Under the pieces are notes generated by a model that was given only the letters and a program-made list of their open reading frames with translations, was not told where the DNA came from and did no database searches. DNA of 64,000 bases from the NCBI GenBank assembly GCA_964017125.1, contig OZ024914.1, positions 30,253,149-30,317,148 of the forward strand. Reading direction: 5' to 3'. This DNA is from Flabesymbios commensalis (taxonomy: Eukaryota; Annelida; Polychaeta; Terebellida; Flabelligeridae). Positions within the stretch are counted from its first letter, which is position 1, and the number at the start of each line of letters is the position of its first letter. Shown piece after piece: positions 23,990 through 36,600 of the stretch. Position numbers and translations under genes: made by a program.

Positions 23990-24849
23990 TTATCCAGTCA
24001 AAATCAAAACCAACACAAGGTATTATGCGTGCTCCAATTTCTAGCACATATGTTACAAATTATATTTAACCTTGAGGATGACTTCTAATCACCAAAGTAA
24101 TAGAAAAAACACATTTTTCACTCAATATCCTACGAAAAAAAGAGGTTTTCACACATGTTGTAGCCGTAATTGTTAAAAATCATTTTCTCCTTTACTCGAC
24201 CTTGAAATTGAGCTTTTGACCTTAAAGATGGCTTTTTATCATCAAAATAGTTTCAGGGAATAGACAGGAATAGACACCAAAAAGACATATTACACTTCTT
24301 CCTATTTTGATCCTTAAAGATCATATTTTTACATTTTTTACCTTGGAAATGACCTTTCGACCTTGAAGATCAGCTTGGATCAACAAAATAATACCACGAA
24401 TGGATTTTTCAGACAAAGTCGCATTAACATAAATGGATGTTTCAGACAAAATCCCAAGAAAAAGAGGTAGTACACAGGTTCCTAGCTTTAGTTGTTAAAA
24501 ATGGTAATTTTGCTTATTTGACATTGAAATTGAGGCTTTGACCTTGAAGATGACCTTGAGTAATAAAAATAATACAAGAAACGGATTGCCCAGTCAAAAT
24601 CACATAAAAATGAGGTATTACACTTGTTCCTGGCTTCATTTTTTGAAAAATCATATTTGACCTTGAAATACCGGCGGCCATTTTGTTTTCGACCTTGGAA
24701 ATGACCCTTCGACCTTGAAAATGACCTTGGATCACCAAAATAATACCATAAATGGATTTTTGAGACAAAATCCCATGATAAAGAGGTATTACACATATTC
24801 CTAGCATTATTGTTAAAACTGGTATTTTTGCTTATTTAACCTTGAAATG
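23990..24849 (-). repeat. AGGTCA satellite, antisense orientation
   Basis: Mirror of 21043-21900: AATGACCTTTCGACCTTGAA, GATGACCTTGAGTAATAAAA, GAGGTATTACACTTGTTCC, GCGGCCATTTTGTTTTCGAC. It runs directly into the assembly gap. Confidence 0.9.
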
Positions 24850-25049
24850 NNNNNNNNNNNNNNNNNNNNNNNNNNNNNNNNNNNNNNNNNNNNNNNNNNN
24901 NNNNNNNNNNNNNNNNNNNNNNNNNNNNNNNNNNNNNNNNNNNNNNNNNNNNNNNNNNNNNNNNNNNNNNNNNNNNNNNNNNNNNNNNNNNNNNNNNNNN
25001 NNNNNNNNNNNNNNNNNNNNNNNNNNNNNNNNNNNNNNNNNNNNNNNNN
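24850..25049. other. Assembly gap of 200 N
   Basis: Exactly 200 undetermined bases. A round number usually marks a gap of unknown size. It begins within the satellite array, so array length here is probably underestimated. Confidence 0.98.
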
Positions 25050-26568
25050 AGTTCAGTAATTACAAAATTCAACATGCGTGAAGGCTGAGGGAGGGGGAAA
25101 ACGGAACCGTATACGGGTATATAGTAAAGCAGGACATTCTGAACACATCATGACACTTCCATCTTTAAATTATCTGTTTTACATTTCAAAACCTAGAAGC
25201 ATGCAGTACTATTATTTTGCATTGAGTTGTAAAGTAGAAGGACAACCCAGTCGTCTGTGCAATCAGATGGTACAAGCCCCCGTAATAGAGAAGTGAAAGT
25301 GTTTTTCGAGCAAAAGAGTGATATTAGGGCCTACGTATTCATTTTCTCTGACCTTCTCGCCAGTACACTCAAAAAACAATTCCTTATCTTGGGTGTTAAT
25401 AATGTTTCAGTATCATATCACTGGTGGCCTAAGAGCTAAGACATAATTATAAACTCGGAATATGTATCTTATTATCAACATTTACTTTCAAACGCATAAA
25501 CTTTTGATTTTCAGTTTTAATTTGAGAATATATGTATCAGCTATGACTCAGCTGTAGGGATGAGGTCTATTTTTATCACACGAGTATGTCGAGATGACAC
25601 ATCCTGTAATCGCAGGTGTCAGTGAACTTTAGGTTGATTCCTTTGACGGTTTAAGCGCCGATCACAGGTATAATTTTTTTTAAACCTATAAAGTGCTAAG
25701 CACGACTATATAGTCGTTTTTATGTGTTTTATTAGCAAGTTAAATCACAGCATGTAAAAATATCAGTAAAATTATGTAAAAATATAATATCGCACAATCA
25801 TTACTGTGTGCACACGATATTTCGACCCAATGCTGGGTCAGCGTCACAAACGCTGGTCCGACGTCACAAACCACACCGAGTCAACGTCTTCTGTTTTCTG
25901 TGTATGTCGGATGTTTAAACATCAAGATTTACAATTTTTTAGTATCAAATTTAGCAAATTTGTTTAGGCCTAAGGCAAATATTATGAGTGTCACCGACGT
26001 GTTCAACAGGGTAAAAATTTAAATAAGATTAATCAGCTGGTGAATGATTAATCATCTTTATGATTTGAAGGTATTACGTGTCTTCCTTCAACAGTGTTCA
26101 AGTAAAAAGGCTTAGACATATGTTACGTTTTTTTTTAAAATTTATTATTTTTATCGTTTGAAATTCAAGTGGGCCGAATATTTAATTAGCTAACGTTGGT
26201 TAAGCACTCACATATGATATTAATCTAATCGAAATTGACTTCCCACTACAATTTCCTCGTCAAGGTTAAACACAAAGTAAGTAAGTGATTTTAGTCTACC
26301 AAAATAATTCAAGTGTATGACTTATGTCACAATGACATGTTTAGTGAATTCTTATATAATTGTAGTCCAATGATTATTTGTTTGGGGGGTATCAATCACT
26401 TACCAGGGGGGGGGGGGGGGGCTGGGATCTGTTTGAACTAAATATTTTCATACTAAAATTTCGTGAAATAAATTTTGTAAATAAATATTTACGGCTGAAA
26501 TAAATAAAACTAAAAAAAATTATATAAGCGTATCAGCAACATCATAAATAATAACCAGTTAATGAACC
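25050..26568. other. No gene seen
   Basis: Contains a decayed member of the short palindrome family near 25828-25915 (CAATGCTGGGTCAGCGTCAC, ACGCTGGTCCGACGTC) and a 16-base G run at 26406-26421. Short open frames at 25078-25439 have no support. Confidence 0.5.
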
Positions 26569-26795
26569 TTAACCCTTTAGCCGCCAAATTATTCAATTAG
26601 AATTTTCACCCACTTAAAGTTGTGTCTCGCTGACGCGATCCACAACTTCAAGTGAGTGAAAATTAATCAGATATGAAAAAATGTAGGTCAACAAATTTTA
26701 AATTTGGCTGATTATTGTCACTTTTTATCTTTAATATGTGTAAAAGCTGATGTGTAAAAAACGAATATTGACGGCATCAGCGGTTAAATGGTTAA
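26569..26795 (+). mobile_element. TTAA-ended MITE, family 1, copy 2
   Basis: TTAACCCTTTAGCCGCC at the left, GCGGTTAAATGGTTAA at the right, with the family hairpin (TTTTCACCCACTTAAAGTTG and complement). Slightly shorter than the other copies. Confidence 0.8.
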
Positions 26796-26951
26796 TATTC
26801 CTCCGCTCGGCTCCAGAATACTGTAGACCCAGGTTTGGGATCCCACTTTGTAGACAAAACAAATTATATTGAAGTGAAATAATGATTTATCTCCACACAT
26901 AAACTGGAATAAATATTATGCTTGAGGCATGGTGTGAAATTTCTGCAGATA

Positions 26952-27217
26952 AAAATGAAATAAATCGGGCTTTAGGCCATACAGGCTAAATTGGGCCAAG
27001 GGAACCTACTGAGGATGGTGAGAGGAGTGAGATGACACTGCCTCCAGACATATAATTTGAAATTCAAACCCTGGAGGTCTGAGGCTCTCAGGCACAGTGG
27101 CTCTCCACAATACTGAGATTTACGAGTGAATGGGGAAGAAACATTTTTTTCTTTCAAACCACCGAGACCGGGAAACTAACCCCGAACTCTAGCATGAAAG
27201 GCAGAGGTTAGTCAGGG
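26952..27217 (-). mobile_element. Dimeric SINE, nearly full length, antisense
   Basis: In antisense it shows the ATGAAATAAATCGGGC tail, the body, the second tRNA-like unit (decayed), the linker GGGGAAGAAACA and most of the first unit (CCGAGACCGGGAAACTAACC, CATGAAAGGCAGAGGTTA). No clear target-site duplication remains. Confidence 0.85.
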
Positions 27218-27669
27218 GAAATTGTAAAAAAAACCTAAAACAAATTCCTTACCAAATCTTTTTGTACCACGGTCTTGTATAAGGTCTGGACTAGCCACAC
27301 AAAATTTGTTTACTCTGGATATTCATAGGAGAATTTTTAGAAGGATAAAATCCAAAATGGCCGACTATCTCACAGAAATAACATAGGGAGTGATAATTAT
27401 TCATCAATTTATTTACAAATGTGCTGTTTAAAGAATTGGTAGTTGTTTTACAATAAATAAACGACATAAAAAAACCAAATGGCCGCCAAATGTTTCATTG
27501 ATTGAACATTTTTTGCGCCTGTCTATGTAGTCTTTGTTTCAAATGAAATTTCATTTCACTTTCCATTTTCGATGTTTTTGTGTTTCACATTATTTTTGCT
27601 ATTATTTAGAATTATTTGTATAACCTTTGGATGTGACTTTGATAAGCTTATTAGTCTAGTCGAAAATCC
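27218..27669. other. No gene seen
   Basis: AT-rich DNA with AAAATGGCCG and AATGGCCGCC motifs of the kind seen in several repeats here, but no definable element. Confidence 0.45.
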
Positions 27670-27868
27670 TCCATTGCACCCTCGGAAATATACTTCTAAT
27701 TGGTGTATCTAGCTTGGAAGAAACCCGTAGAAAACGATTAGCTATGTTAACAAGCTGAAAAATGCCCCACGTGTCATTTCTATGCAAATTTGTGCCGCCA
27801 TTACCGGGAAATGTATATTGAGTTATAGCTCGGTCAATATCACAAATAATTTATTGATCATTTAAGAG
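27670..27868 (+). repeat. Head segment preceding 21-bp satellite, copy 1
   Basis: CGGAAATATACTTCTAATTG, AAACCCGTAGAAAACG, GCTATGTTAACAAGCTG, CGTGTCATTTCTATGCAAAT and TAGCTCGGTCAATATCAC recur in order at 54805-54975. In both places a 21-bp satellite follows downstream, so head and array probably belong to one repeat element. Confidence 0.75.
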
Positions 27869-29108
27869 GTGATCACATCCTCCTTAATAATTATCTCAGA
27901 CATTGCAAAGGTGATCTTGGCTACTAACAAACTGATGTCAGCCACTGAAGCCTCTTTAAAAGTGATCTCAGCCACTTCAAAATTGCTTTTGGCCACCGAA
28001 GAAGACACAGCCACTTTAAAAGTTATCGCAGCCACTACAAAAATGATTTTGACCACTGAAAAAAGTGCTCACAGCCACTTTAAACTTTGTCTCAGCCACT
28101 ACATAAGTGATCTGAGCCACTGAAGAAGTGGTCACATGCTCCTTAATAATTATCCCATCCACTACAAAGGTGATTTTAGCTACAAACAAACTGATGTCAG
28201 CCACTGAAGCTACTTTAAAAAATTATCTCATCCACCACATAAATGCTGTAGGCCACGGAAGAAGTGACCACAGCCACTTTACAAGTTATCTCAGCCACTA
28301 TAAAAGTGATCTTAGCCAAATAAGAAGTGATCACATCCTCCCTAATAATTATCTCAGCCACTACAAAAATGATCTTGGTCACTGACAAACTGATGTCAGC
28401 CACTGAAGCCACATTAAAAGTTATCTGAGCCACCACAAAGGTGACCTTGGCCACAAACGAACTAATCTTGGACACTGAAGAAATCATCACAGCCATAATA
28501 AAAGTTATCTCAGCCACCACAAAGGTGGTCTTGGCCACAAACAAACTGAACTTGGCCACTAAAGAAGTCATCACAGCCACTTTAAAAGTTATTTCACCCA
28601 CGACATAAATAATCTTGGCCACTGAAGAAGTAATCACAGCCTCTTTAAAGTATCACAGGCACCACAAAGGTGATTTTGGTCACTACGAAACTGATGTCAG
28701 ACACAAAAATGATCTCGGTCACTACAAAAATTATATTTATCACTGAAGAAGTGATCACAGCCACTTTAAAGGTTATCTCATTCACTACAAAGTGATCTCG
28801 GCCACTAAAGAAGTGACCACAGCCACTTTAAAAGTTATTTCAACCACTGTATGAGTGATCTTAACCACTGAAGAAATGATGACAGCCTCTTTGAAAATTA
28901 TCTCAACCACTACAAAGGTGATCTTGGCCCCTAACACAATGATGTCAGCCACTTAAAAAATGATTTCGGTCTCTACAAAAGTGATCTTAACCACTGAAGA
29001 CGTGATCACAGGCACTTTAAAAGTGATCTCACCACAAAAACTGATCTTGGCCACTGAGGAAGTCATCACAGGCACTTTAAAAGCTATCTCACCCACTACA
29101 AAAGCTAA
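27869..29108 (+). repeat. 21-bp-monomer satellite, array 1
   Basis: About 1.24 kb of 21-bp monomers such as GTGATCTTGGCCACTGAAGAA and GTTATCTCAGCCACTACAAA, usually alternating in groups of three (63 bp). Because 21 is a multiple of 3, both strands stay open over long stretches, giving Val/Ile/Thr/Ala-rich frames (VISATTK-type heptads). There is no start context, splice or domain evidence of translation. Confidence 0.93.
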
Positions 29109-29484
29109 TGACTCAACAGTGTTTTTATTAGAAGCTAATTCAAAATATTTATTGAGCATACAAGCCATAGCATTGGGATTGGTGGCGCTTAGACCTTCAT
29201 GGCAATTTGTTCTATGTTTATTTTCTTGTTTTCGGTCTACAATAATACCAGAATCGTTTAGGATTTTCCTTTAGTGTTTCAGGCAAATCAGCAACGAACT
29301 TGTTGTGCTTGAACTGCAATAATTTATGTTATTAATTTCTTACTTTTCTAAATGTATTCCAATGATGACCTTTATTAAACTTCCTAGTTTTTCCAAGCGT
29401 GCTTCTTTCTTAGACTTCTCACTTCAAAGCGGGTACATTTGATCTTCTTACATCGTAGCACTAGAGCCAACATTCCCAGACCAG
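29109..29484. other. No gene seen
   Basis: Unique-looking DNA downstream of the satellite. Nothing recognised. Confidence 0.5.
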
Positions 29485-29745
29485 ATCAACATCAGAAATG
29501 CATAACCAGAAATGTATAGCTCCGACTTGTTAATTTCAGACAGTATGTTCACCAAATTGCATATAACTCAAAATCTATTGCACCTATAAACTTGGTTCTG
29601 GTGTCATCAGATAGAGCGATCATGTATCTTTTAATTGCGGCTTTTAATAATATTGGTAATGTTGTATGCCAGTTGCTGGATAGTAATATCCATCCAATAT
29701 TACGGTAAAACTGCCATTTCACATGTATGTCCCGCCCATACATGT
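29485..29745 (-). repeat. Dispersed repeat (partner 40557-40803, inverted)
   Basis: CAGAAATGTATAGCTCCG, TTTCAGACAGTATGTTCACC, ACCTATAAACTTGGTTCTGG, GATAGAGCGATCATGTATCT and CATGTATGTCCCG occur here, with complements in the same relative order at 40557-40803. No coding role is evident. Confidence 0.75.
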
Positions 29746-30756
29746 AGACCTAGTTCACGTTCTCGGCACACGGGGCGCTCCTGTGGCTGATTTACATGTT
29801 GACCAACACATGAGCACGTGTCATCTGCATGTTTTCTCACAACATTGCCATGTGGTTCTGAGGATATACAAGTTGTACACCAAATTTCACCAAGCATGAC
29901 GAGCTGTACAAATTCATGGAAATTCTATGATGGCTTGTTCTTGTTGTTTTATTACTAAACAGCAATGCTACGCTACCTTGAAATGAATGTCCCTTCATGG
30001 CAACATAGAGCTAGGTCAATCAATGCGGTCTTATTTAATTCCAATTATATTTGGACCTTTTGGTCCAAATATATTAAGTTTTGAATGGATCTCGACACTT
30101 TTATTATTCTATGCCGAGGGCTATTACTCCTTGAGTCCAACCGACTTCAAACCTTGGCACAATGATCCTTAGGTTTCGGGGAGGTGTGCTATGACTTTTC
30201 TAAGTTATACCTCATGATCTTCCGCTTTTATTCAGGATTGTCTGGATCACTATGTGGATCAACGTCGGTCCAATTATTTACATGTCGGGAGAAGCCCATG
30301 TATGAATCTTGATTATTAAATAGGGGACCTTTGTCAATTAAAATACAGAAGCCTCTATCCAATAATGTTTCAGTGTGGGGCCAGCGTCGCAGAGATTTGC
30401 TCAGCATTGAACCAACATTGGGTGCTTAATAATGAACAGTAGAACCTTTCAAATTCTACATTTTAACATTGAACTAGCAGTTGTAATTGCATCAAACACG
30501 AAACTTCGACGCAATGTGGTTTTAATGCTTTGCCAGCGTCACAGACAGTGATACAGTATTAAACCAACAAAGAAGTCAGAAAGCTAAAATTCCAATCAAT
30601 CTCTCATAATAACAATAACACAACAATATTTAAAATGGTTGCCAAAAAACGCACAAAACGTAGTCCAAACATTATTGTTACTTGAAAAGTCACAATTCCC
30701 CTCTAGTTTATTAATTAATTTAAATAATTAATTAATTAATTAATTATTTAATTAAG
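29746..30756. other. No gene seen; two palindrome remnants
   Basis: Decayed copies of the short palindrome family lie near 30365-30430 (GGGGCCAGCGTCGCAGAG) and 30515-30570 (TTTGCCAGCGTCACAGAC). An ATTA-rich run precedes the LINE fragment. The - strand frame around 29700-29897 is Cys-containing but lacks a convincing donor site. Confidence 0.45.
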
Positions 30757-30951
30757 GTTTTAGTCGGTGTCTGTTACAGACCTCAAAATGTCACTGCTAA
30801 TGATAAAGAATTGTTTATAACTGGTCTAGAAAATGTTTTTAATTTAATTGTTGGTCATAGTAAAATTATTGTTGTACTCCTAGGTGATTTTAATGATCGT
30901 TGTAAGTCTTGGATTAATGACTACAGTACTATCACATGCTATAATCGTTAG
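30757..30951 (+). mobile_element. LINE endonuclease-domain fragment
   Basis: The open translation includes VLVGVCYRPQ and, further on, VVLLGDFNDRC. The YRPQ and GDFN motifs are typical of the apurinic-type endonuclease of CR1/Jockey-like LINEs. The frame is open for about 65 codons and ends in a stop where unrelated sequence begins. The RT part of what may be the same element resumes at about 32358. The usual distance between these domains would hold further endonuclease and N-terminal RT sequence, which I do not see. Confidence 0.75.
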
Positions 30952-32357
30952 TCCGTTTCAGAGGCGAAACATCCCTTTTGCAGGATAAACGTCCGCCTCC
31001 GAGTCCAAAAACACGAGGCGACGTATTAAAAACCTCTATTTTCAGCAAATGAGCAGGTATTTATGTTTCATTTAACATTTATCTAACTGTGAACAAACTT
31101 TGCAATTTAAAAAGCCTAATATATGTCACTCGTGCAGTCGTCTGAAAGCTGTGGACTCGACATAAGCAGTGACGACATGCTGCTTTAAATGTAAACATGG
31201 AAAATCGGCTATAGTTTGAGTATACTACCTATTCTATTTCCCTTTTGTATGCTCATATTATTTAATAAAATTGCCCAGATACAATTATTACAAAGATACA
31301 ACATCAGTAAATATTCACAATCTTAGGAATATGTTGGAAATAATCGTTTAATATCAAAATTTAATAAAATAAAGGTATCCACAGTGAAATATTTTGACAA
31401 CTCCTCCACGCAGTTGATGGCAACGCCTCCTCTCGCTACATGTGTACACGATGTTAATATGGGAATACTTTAATATACTTAATTACACAACTACACTGCT
31501 AATAATATTACATTATTTATAATCTGATATACTAATGTATATTTAAAATTTTAAATATGAAACAATCTTTATGAAACTGAACCTTGTAGACATTATGTGA
31601 ATTCTGGATCTCCAGTTTTCACCTGAATTATTATATTGTTTGTGCCTACTGGAAACGCATATTGTCTCATTACAGTAACGTTTGGCCACATCAATATAGC
31701 TGATGCTTATGAGCCGATGTGGCGGCCAGAAAAAAACTTTGGACATCGTCGCAAACGGAAAAGAGGCCAAGTCCGGTGATCAACATAAGCGAAAAAAAAA
31801 TTGAGAATTCACCAACCACCTTAAAGAACAGCGTGAATCTTTCTTCAAACATTACACACGACCACACATATCATTCTACAAAATAAGAAGCAAGCATTCA
31901 TTCCAACACCAAGAACATCAAAGTACAAGCAGACGAAACAGAAACAAATAGCATACATGTAACAGATGATATCGTATAAAACATGAAACACGTATTACAG
32001 ACAGTTTTAGAACATGTTGCAGACTAAATGCCTTTTGGAATCCCATACATTGTACAAATTAATTGCAGAAGACAGATTTCCAATGAATAATAATCGTTTC
32101 GCTTATTTCTTGAAACTGTTAGATGGTACTCCTTACAGTAAACAACACAAAATATGGTATTGCAATGAAACCATAGTTTTTCAACATGAATACTACAGAC
32201 AGTGCTCAAGATAATGTGTAGTTATAACGCACGGAATACACGGTGATAAATTATTTTGTGAGTACAAGTACACATACCTGATTGATTTGCGCACACACAG
32301 TTATTTTGCTGAATAACATAACATGCCACGGTTGTGATTCTCATAATGACATGTATG
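30952..32357. other. Unexplained 1.4-kb segment between LINE parts
   Basis: It lies between the endonuclease and RT pieces of a LINE but encodes no LINE motif that I can read. It may be a later insertion that replaced LINE sequence. A 66-codon frame at 32014-32214 (+) and a 75-codon frame at 31543-31770 (-) each contain the string YCNETI, which may mean a degraded inverted repeat or chance. No terminal repeats were found. Confidence 0.4.
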
Positions 32358-34060
32358 GTATTTCTTGATGTGTAAAGGCATTTGACAAAGTATGGCACAA
32401 TGGCCTGATATTTAAATTAAAACGATTTGGTATAACTGGTATTTTATTAAGTTGGTTCTCCAGCTACTTGGAAAATCGAATACAGCGTGTTGTGCTCGAT
32501 GGTAAAGCTTCCCAGTGGAACGCTTACATGCTGGTGCGCCCCAGGGTTCCGTACTTGGGCCACTGCTCTTCTTGATATTTATAAATGACCTCGTAGACAC
32601 CCTTGAAACTGATCCGCACCTTTTTGCAGACGACACGTCATTACTAGATATATATTTTGACCCACGATTATCATGTTTAAAAACAAACAGAGATTTAAGA
32701 AAGATAAGTGACTGGGGAAAAGTTTGGAAAGTAACTTTTAATCCTTCCAAAACTAAGTTTATTGTATTTTCACACCACCAAAGCTACCCAGAATATCCAG
32801 ACGTTGTTTTTAATGGAGTTAATGTTGAGCGAACTATAGAACATGTGCATCTCGGACTAACAACAACTAGCAATCTCAGTTGGGAAAAACATATTTTTAC
32901 TGTTGTGAATAAAGCAAGCAAGGCAATGCCTATTTAGAATTTTGTAAAACACAGATTACCAAAATCAGGCCTTCCTTCTTTATATAAAACTATGATTTTG
33001 CCGATTTTAGAATACTGTGACATAATATACGATAACTGTACTGTCAGAGAATCAGCCGCCCTTGAACAGGTTCAACCGAGAGCCGCCCTAGCGTGTACTG
33101 GTGCGTATAAACACACACGTACCAAACTATTGTTAGCTGAGCTGGGGTGGTTGCCGTTCAAAGAGCGGCGAGACAACCACAAGTTATGTACTTTGTTTAA
33201 AATGTCACGAGGTCTCACCCCACCTTATCTGAATGCTGTTTTGCCGATACAACGAGACACTGGTTATAATTTGCGTAGAACAGGAGACGGTTCTATGCCA
33301 ATTATACGTTGCCGCTTGAGTTGTGTGAGAAATTTGTTTCTATTTTCCACAATGCGATTGTGGAACGCCATGAACCCTGCATTACGCAGTAGCTCTAATA
33401 ATTAAACATTTTAAGCTAAATTTCAAAAAACAGCATTTACGAACTACCCCTTTTTTTTCTCATTTTTACTCTCGTTTTATCGGCAAAGCAGCGGTTAATC
33501 ACACACGTATAAGACTTGGGCTAAGCGCTTTAAATTTTCAGCGTTTTCAATATAACTTTGTTGATAACATGTCATGTGACAAGTGTGGAGCAAGAAGAGA
33601 GGATGCTGCACACTTATTGTTCCATTGCCCAGCCTATGCTGTCCCTCGTCAGACACTGATTCAGTCATCACATCAAATTTTACCTGACGATTTATTCAGA
33701 CCTCAAAAACATCTTGAGCAAATCTTACTGTATGGCTCAAATGCCTTAAATTTGTCTGAAAACCTCACTATATTTAAATTGATTCAAGAATTTTTACTAG
33801 CATCAGGTAGATTTGGTTAATTTTATTATTTTGAAATACTTAATGTTTGTTTTTCAATAGTGACACCACCATCTCATGTTTAATTTGTTTCATCATATCA
33901 TCTTCATGTTCTAACTATCATTTTACCTCTTATATTATTATTATTACTATTTTTATTACCATTGTTATATATTTATTAATATATGTGTATTGTTGTGAAG
34001 GAGAATCACTCGTGGCACTAAGTGCTGCTTGTAATCCTTGAAAAATAAATGAAGTTTAAA
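32358..34060 (+). mobile_element. LINE reverse transcriptase and 3' end, broken (CR1/Jockey-like)
   Basis: Domains appear in LINE order. RT motifs KAFDKVWH (about 32375) and GITGILLSWFSSYLENR are in one frame. After a frameshift near 32515 the frame continues with HAGAPQGSVLGPLLFLIFIN and the catalytic-region LFADDTSL, then NPSKTKFIVFS. An in-frame TAG at 32935-32937 interrupts the same frame before LYKTMILPILEYCDIIYDN. A further frameshift between about 33405 and 33450 precedes HTRIRLGLSALNFQRFQYNF and a C-terminal CCHC-like knuckle, CDKCG...HLLFHC. The coding end is 33820, followed by a 3' UTR of about 240 bp ending near CCTTGAAAAATAAATG. It is a dead copy with at least two frameshifts and one stop. 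Confidence 0.9.
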
Positions 34061-34126
34061 CTAATTATTTAATAAATCAATTAATGTAATAATTATTTAA
34101 TTAATTAAAAAATATATCACCATAAT

Positions 34127-34580
<454 letters not shown>

Positions 34581-35514
34581 ATTTTAATTTATTATGGCCA
34601 CGCATACATACTTGAGAGCGTGTAATAAACTTTTTGAACAAGGATTACTAAGCCATGAGAAAATAGTATCGATGGATAGCCATGTGATGCAAAATATACA
34701 GGAGGGGTTCTCATACTTCAAATCGTGGTGCGGGGAGGCTAAATGTGAGTGAAAAATTGTCAAGTGAACTATAGTATAACCTCGGTTCCGGTCCACCTCT
34801 TTAAGCGGACCACGATTGCGTCTCGGACCACAGACAGACAGACAGATATTTTATTTACAGAAAGGAAGTCATTACAGACTTATTTGTCATAATAACCGCT
34901 TTTGTACAGTCCCATTGACGTAATGCTTAAGAATTAACCCTTAGCGAACCACCCCCGCTATTCGGGACTCGGACCACTGTTTTGGCACCAAACCAGTCTC
35001 AACCTTGCTAAGCGGACCACCTGGGACATCAAGGGTCAATTTTTTTAGCACCTTGGATCACAGACAAAACATGTGAAGTCGCGCCTCCACGCGTGGATGC
35101 CCACAAACGACAACCAGCAATGGTGATCTGGATAAGATTTAACACTATGACCTCTAAAGGCATTACAATTATTATGGACCCTCCATAGTGGACGTCGCGC
35201 CTTCACGCTTGCTTGCACACCAGTTACACCCATCTGATTGCTCAGAAAGCATCTTATTTCATGTTAATTTAAATCTTTTGGTAGGTTTAATTAGGTTAAG
35301 CTGATCACTATAATCTTTCTAATCTGTATCTTTGTAAAATTCTGTATTGTCAATTTGTATGCCGTTCCATTTAGAAAATTTAATCACAATTAGCTTCTAA
35401 AAATTATAACATAGTTATCGTGATTAATAAGGAATTGCAACACTGGTGCCCCTTCGCCGTGAATTTGACCCTCGGAGCTCAAAATATCAACGTTGTGTGA
35501 TTTTTGTGCACTTG
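34581..35514. other. No gene; possible decayed pogo/Tigger-like end
   Basis: AGTATAACCTCGGTTCCGG followed by CCACCTCTTTAAGCGGACCA (34769-34812), and again CTTGCTAAGCGGACCACCTG (about 35004), recall the ends of pogo/Tigger-type DNA transposons. Edges and target TA sites are not clear. The rest is unremarkable AT-rich DNA. Confidence 0.3.
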
Positions 35515-35809
35515 AAATGAAATGAATCGGGCTTTAGGCCACCTTTGTGCACATATAGGCTAAACTGGGCCAGGAGAACCTCCTGAGGATGGTGAGATAA
35601 TTGAGATGACACTGCCCTCAAGACACAGGACTCGAAATTCGAGCCCTGGCGGTCTGAGGCCGAGCACGGTACATCTCGGTCACGGAGGCTCACCACAATA
35701 CTCACACGTGGATGGGGAAGAAAAATTTGTTGTTTCTTTTAAACCGCCGAGACCGGGAACCGATCTCTGGCGTGAAAGGCAGCGGTGCTAACCCCCGCTA
35801 ACCCCGCCC
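35515..35809 (-). mobile_element. Dimeric SINE, antisense, with target-site duplication
   Basis: Nearly full length in antisense: AATGAATCGGGCTTTAGGCC tail, body, second tRNA-like unit (CTCGGTCACGGAGGCTC), linker, first tRNA-like unit (GCCGAGACCGGGAACCG, CGTGAAAGGCAGCGGTGCTA). The 13-bp TTTTGTGCACTTG occurs at 35502-35514 and again at 35810-35822, a perfect target-site duplication showing that both units were inserted in one event. Confidence 0.95.
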
Positions 35810-35822
35810 TTTTGTGCACTTG

Positions 35823-36254
35823 AGAGAGACCCACCTGTAATTATAATTCTGTAGCAGTATTTTTATAATTTATAATGTATAATTTACTGCATATTATAAA
35901 GATTCCATGTAGTACTGAAAATGATTAAGTGAGCAACAGAGGAAAACTAATTAAAAAGTATATCATAACTTAGCAATAACTATGATTTAAAAAAAAAAAA
36001 TATGTAGGCCCTATTACAGGTTAGTTTAATATTGAGTCAGTGTTGCACGCAGTGGACTAGCATTAAAACAACATATCCTCAAGTTCGGTCTATTTCTGAA
36101 TGACCTGGTTGGACATAATAAAAATATATGATCAGTTAATTTGTCTTGATGCATTCATTAAATATTTCACATATTGATCATCACAATGAATAGTTGTGCT
36201 ACTTATAATTGACAACACTAGATCTACGACAATGTTTTATAAATTTTAATATTT
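35823..36254. other. No gene; contains a dispersed-repeat copy
   Basis: Bases 36021-36094 (TTAGTTTAATATTGAGTCAG ... TCCTCAAGTTCGGTC) recur at 37950-38024 in the same orientation. Otherwise AT-rich. Confidence 0.5.
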
Positions 36255-36600
36255 TAATTAGGGGTCCGAACAGGTTAACAAGAGTGTGCCAGACAGCTTA
36301 GCGCACTTACACACAGGGCTGGACTGAGGGGCGAACAGGCTATCGCTGATGGGGGCCGAACAGGTCATCTCGCTTAGAGGCTAGATCTAGAGCGTACTGG
36401 ACAGCTAATGTATTACTATTAGCGCACTTGTGAACTCACACTCACAGGGCTGGGCAGATGATCGTTGGTGGGGGCCGAACAGGTCAACATGCCATGGCAC
36501 CCACGACACCTCTGACCTGATGACTTATGTGTACTAGGGGGCCGAACGGGTAAGAGGCCGAGCGGAAAAGGGGCCGAACAGGAGAGGGGCTGAAACGACT
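36255..36600 (+). repeat. GGGGCCGAACAGG repeat cluster
   Basis: At least six copies of GGGGGCCGAACAGGTCA-like phrases, irregularly spaced, with a larger duplicated phrase (GCGCACTT...ACACAGGGCTGG and GCGCACTTGTG...CACAGGGCTGG). No coding support. Confidence 0.7.

Noticed and set aside
27862-28637. Val/Ile/Thr-rich frames on both strands
   Set aside because: The 21-bp satellite period keeps frames open by arithmetic; no translation signal.
29700-29897. Cys-containing frame on the - strand after an AG acceptor-like site
   Set aside because: There is a fair acceptor (TTGTATATCCTCAG), but no usable donor follows, and the frame overlaps the edge of a dispersed repeat.
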